5,334 bases of DNA. Origin: Ardenticatenales bacterium (GTDB lineage Bacteria; Chloroflexota; Anaerolineae; Ardenticatenales; Ardenticatenaceae). The notes under the pieces are model-generated. The model searched no databases, was not told the DNA's origin, and saw nothing but the letters and a program-made list of their open reading frames with translations. A program made the position numbers and the translations under genes. Below, in pieces: positions 4,718-5,334 of this stretch; positions within the stretch are counted from its first letter, which is position 1, and each line of letters starts with the position of its first letter. The DNA is taken from contig JACCSL010000485.1 of the NCBI GenBank assembly GCA_013812995.1, positions 1 to 5,334 of the forward strand, read 5' to 3'.

Positions 4718-5263
4718 ATGTCTCGAATTGGCAAGAACCCTGTCGCCCTTGCAAAAGGGGTGGAAGTAAAGGTTGAGGGAAATCTCGTCACGGTGAAGGG
4801 CCCCAAGGGCACTATGCAGCGTGATTTTCCCTCCTCTGTCGCCATTGCCATCGAAGATGGCACAGTTGTCGTCACTCGCCAGAGCGATGCGAAGGAGCAT
4901 CGGGCGATGCACGGTACCACACGATCCCTGATTGCCAACATGGTCCAGGGGGTATCGGAGGGGTACCGGAAGCACCTCATTATTGAGGGTACAGGCTACC
5001 GCGCTGAGGCTCAGGGGCTGAACCTGATGCTCAACATGGGCTTTTCGCACCCTGTTCTGATCGAGCCCCCCTCGGGTGTTACCTTCGAGGTTCCCAAGGG
5101 AAATAAAGAGGTCTTTATCATGGGCATTGATAAAGAAGCCGTGGGCGAAGTAGCGGCCAAGATTCGCTCAGTTCGCCCCCCTGAGCCCTACAAGGGCAAG
5201 GGCATCCGCTATTCTGACGAGGTTATCCGTCGGAAGGCTGGTAAGGCTGGGGCCAAGAAGTAA
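4718..5263 (+). CDS. rplF: 50S ribosomal protein L6 (uL6)
   Basis: Complete 181-residue L6, usual length 176-183. L6 binds 23S rRNA near the sarcin-ricin loop and the factor-binding centre. It consists of two similar domains: the first opens MSRIGKNPVALAKGVEVKVE with VTVKGPKGTM (24-33), and the second has GYRAEAQGLNLMLNMGFSHP (93-112). The family signature lies near the end: PEPYKGKGIRYSDEVIRRKA (155-174). The ATG at 4718 has GAGGAG at 4706-4711, 6 nt upstream. A short hairpin (5249-5269) spans its stop codon. It is followed by a 71-nt spacer, after which rplR is expected. Confidence 0.98.
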   Translation: MSRIGKNPVALAKGVEVKVEGNLVTVKGPKGTMQRDFPSSVAIAIEDGTVVVTRQSDAKEHRAMHGTTRSLIANMVQGVSEGYRKHLIIEGTGYRAEAQGLNLMLNMGFSHPVLIEPPSGVTFEVPKGNKEVFIMGIDKEAVGEVAAKIRSVRPPEPYKGKGIRYSDEVIRRKAGKAGAKK

Positions 5264-5269
5264 GGCCCT
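5249..5269 (+). promoter_or_regulatory. Hairpin spanning the rplF stop codon
   Basis: GGGGCC (5249-5254) pairs with GGCCCT (5264-5269; five Watson-Crick pairs plus one G-U) around a 9-nt loop that contains the TAA stop. No T run follows, so it is unlikely to be a terminator. GCCCT (5265-5269) can instead pair with AGGGC (5320-5324) just before the last SD-like site. Low certainty about any role. Confidence 0.35.
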
Positions 5270-5324
5270 GCAACCTATTCTCTGCTTTCATCAAGACAAA
5301 GTCCTTCTTCAGGTCCGTTAGGGC

Positions 5325-5328
5325 GGAG
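5325..5328 (+). promoter_or_regulatory. Likely ribosome-binding site of the next gene (expected rplR)
   Basis: GGAG at 5325-5328 lies 6 nt from the window end. Spacer lengths elsewhere in the window suggest a start codon at or just after the last base. In the spc order the next gene is rplR (L18); nothing of it is visible here, so identity is inferred from gene order only. Confidence 0.4.
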
Positions 5329-5334
5329 CGAAGA

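Noticed and set aside
4247..5050. 267-codon reverse-strand ORF opposite rpsH and rplF
   Set aside because: It is the longest open frame in the window but is wholly antisense to well-supported r-protein genes, with low-complexity, unfamiliar protein sequence.
1..5334. CRISPR array, insertion sequence, defence or other novel protein system
   Set aside because: No spaced direct repeats, transposase or terminal repeats are present. Nearly all coding space is filled by standard ribosomal proteins.

Overview
The window is a 5.3 kb piece of a bacterial ribosomal-protein superoperon (S10-spc type). All genes lie on the + strand in the canonical order: rplB (3' end), rpsS, rplV, rpsC, rplP, rpmC, rpsQ, rplN, rplX, rplE, rpsN (zinc type), rpsH, rplF. 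The next gene, expected to be rplR, starts just beyond the right edge. Nearly every gene has a readable Shine-Dalgarno sequence, so the organism is a bacterium with ordinary SD-led initiation and moderate-to-high GC. The lineage looks like Chloroflexota, perhaps Anaerolineae or a relative. This is judged from memory of family sequences: an L24 with an internal insert plus a C-terminal CxxC/CxxC ribbon, the L22 loop and L14 wording, and a short zinc-type S14. No search was run, so phylum is an inference.

Positions 1-2884 hold the large S10-operon block plus rplN. Spacers are 3 to 31 nt except the 56-nt rpsS-rplV spacer, which contains a perfect 8-bp GC-rich hairpin. rpmC, rpsQ and rplN are separated by only 3 nt each and are probably translationally coupled. 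Positions 2885-3113 are a 229-nt gap with no protein gene, by far the largest in the window. It can fold into several hairpins, some mutually exclusive, and ends in an 11-codon leader ORF overlapping the rplX start. Positions 3114-5263 hold rplX, rplE, rpsN, rpsH and rplF. The 64-nt rplX-rplE spacer carries an imperfect hairpin just before the rplE ribosome-binding site, where S8 binds the spc mRNA in E. coli. Positions 5264-5334 are a 71-nt spacer leading to the next gene.

The genes work together as parts of one machine. L2, L14, L16, L22, L24, L29, L5 and L6 go to the large subunit, and S3, S8, S14, S17 and S19 to the small subunit. The proteins look intact and ordinary in length; rplB is cut only by the window edge. 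I found no mobile element, CRISPR array, tRNA/rRNA gene, toxin or defence system, and no evidence of a novel protein system. The less ordinary material is in the untranslated RNA: the rplN-rplX gap, which appears to place the S10/spc break one gene later than in E. coli, and the hairpins in the rpsS-rplV and rplX-rplE spacers.
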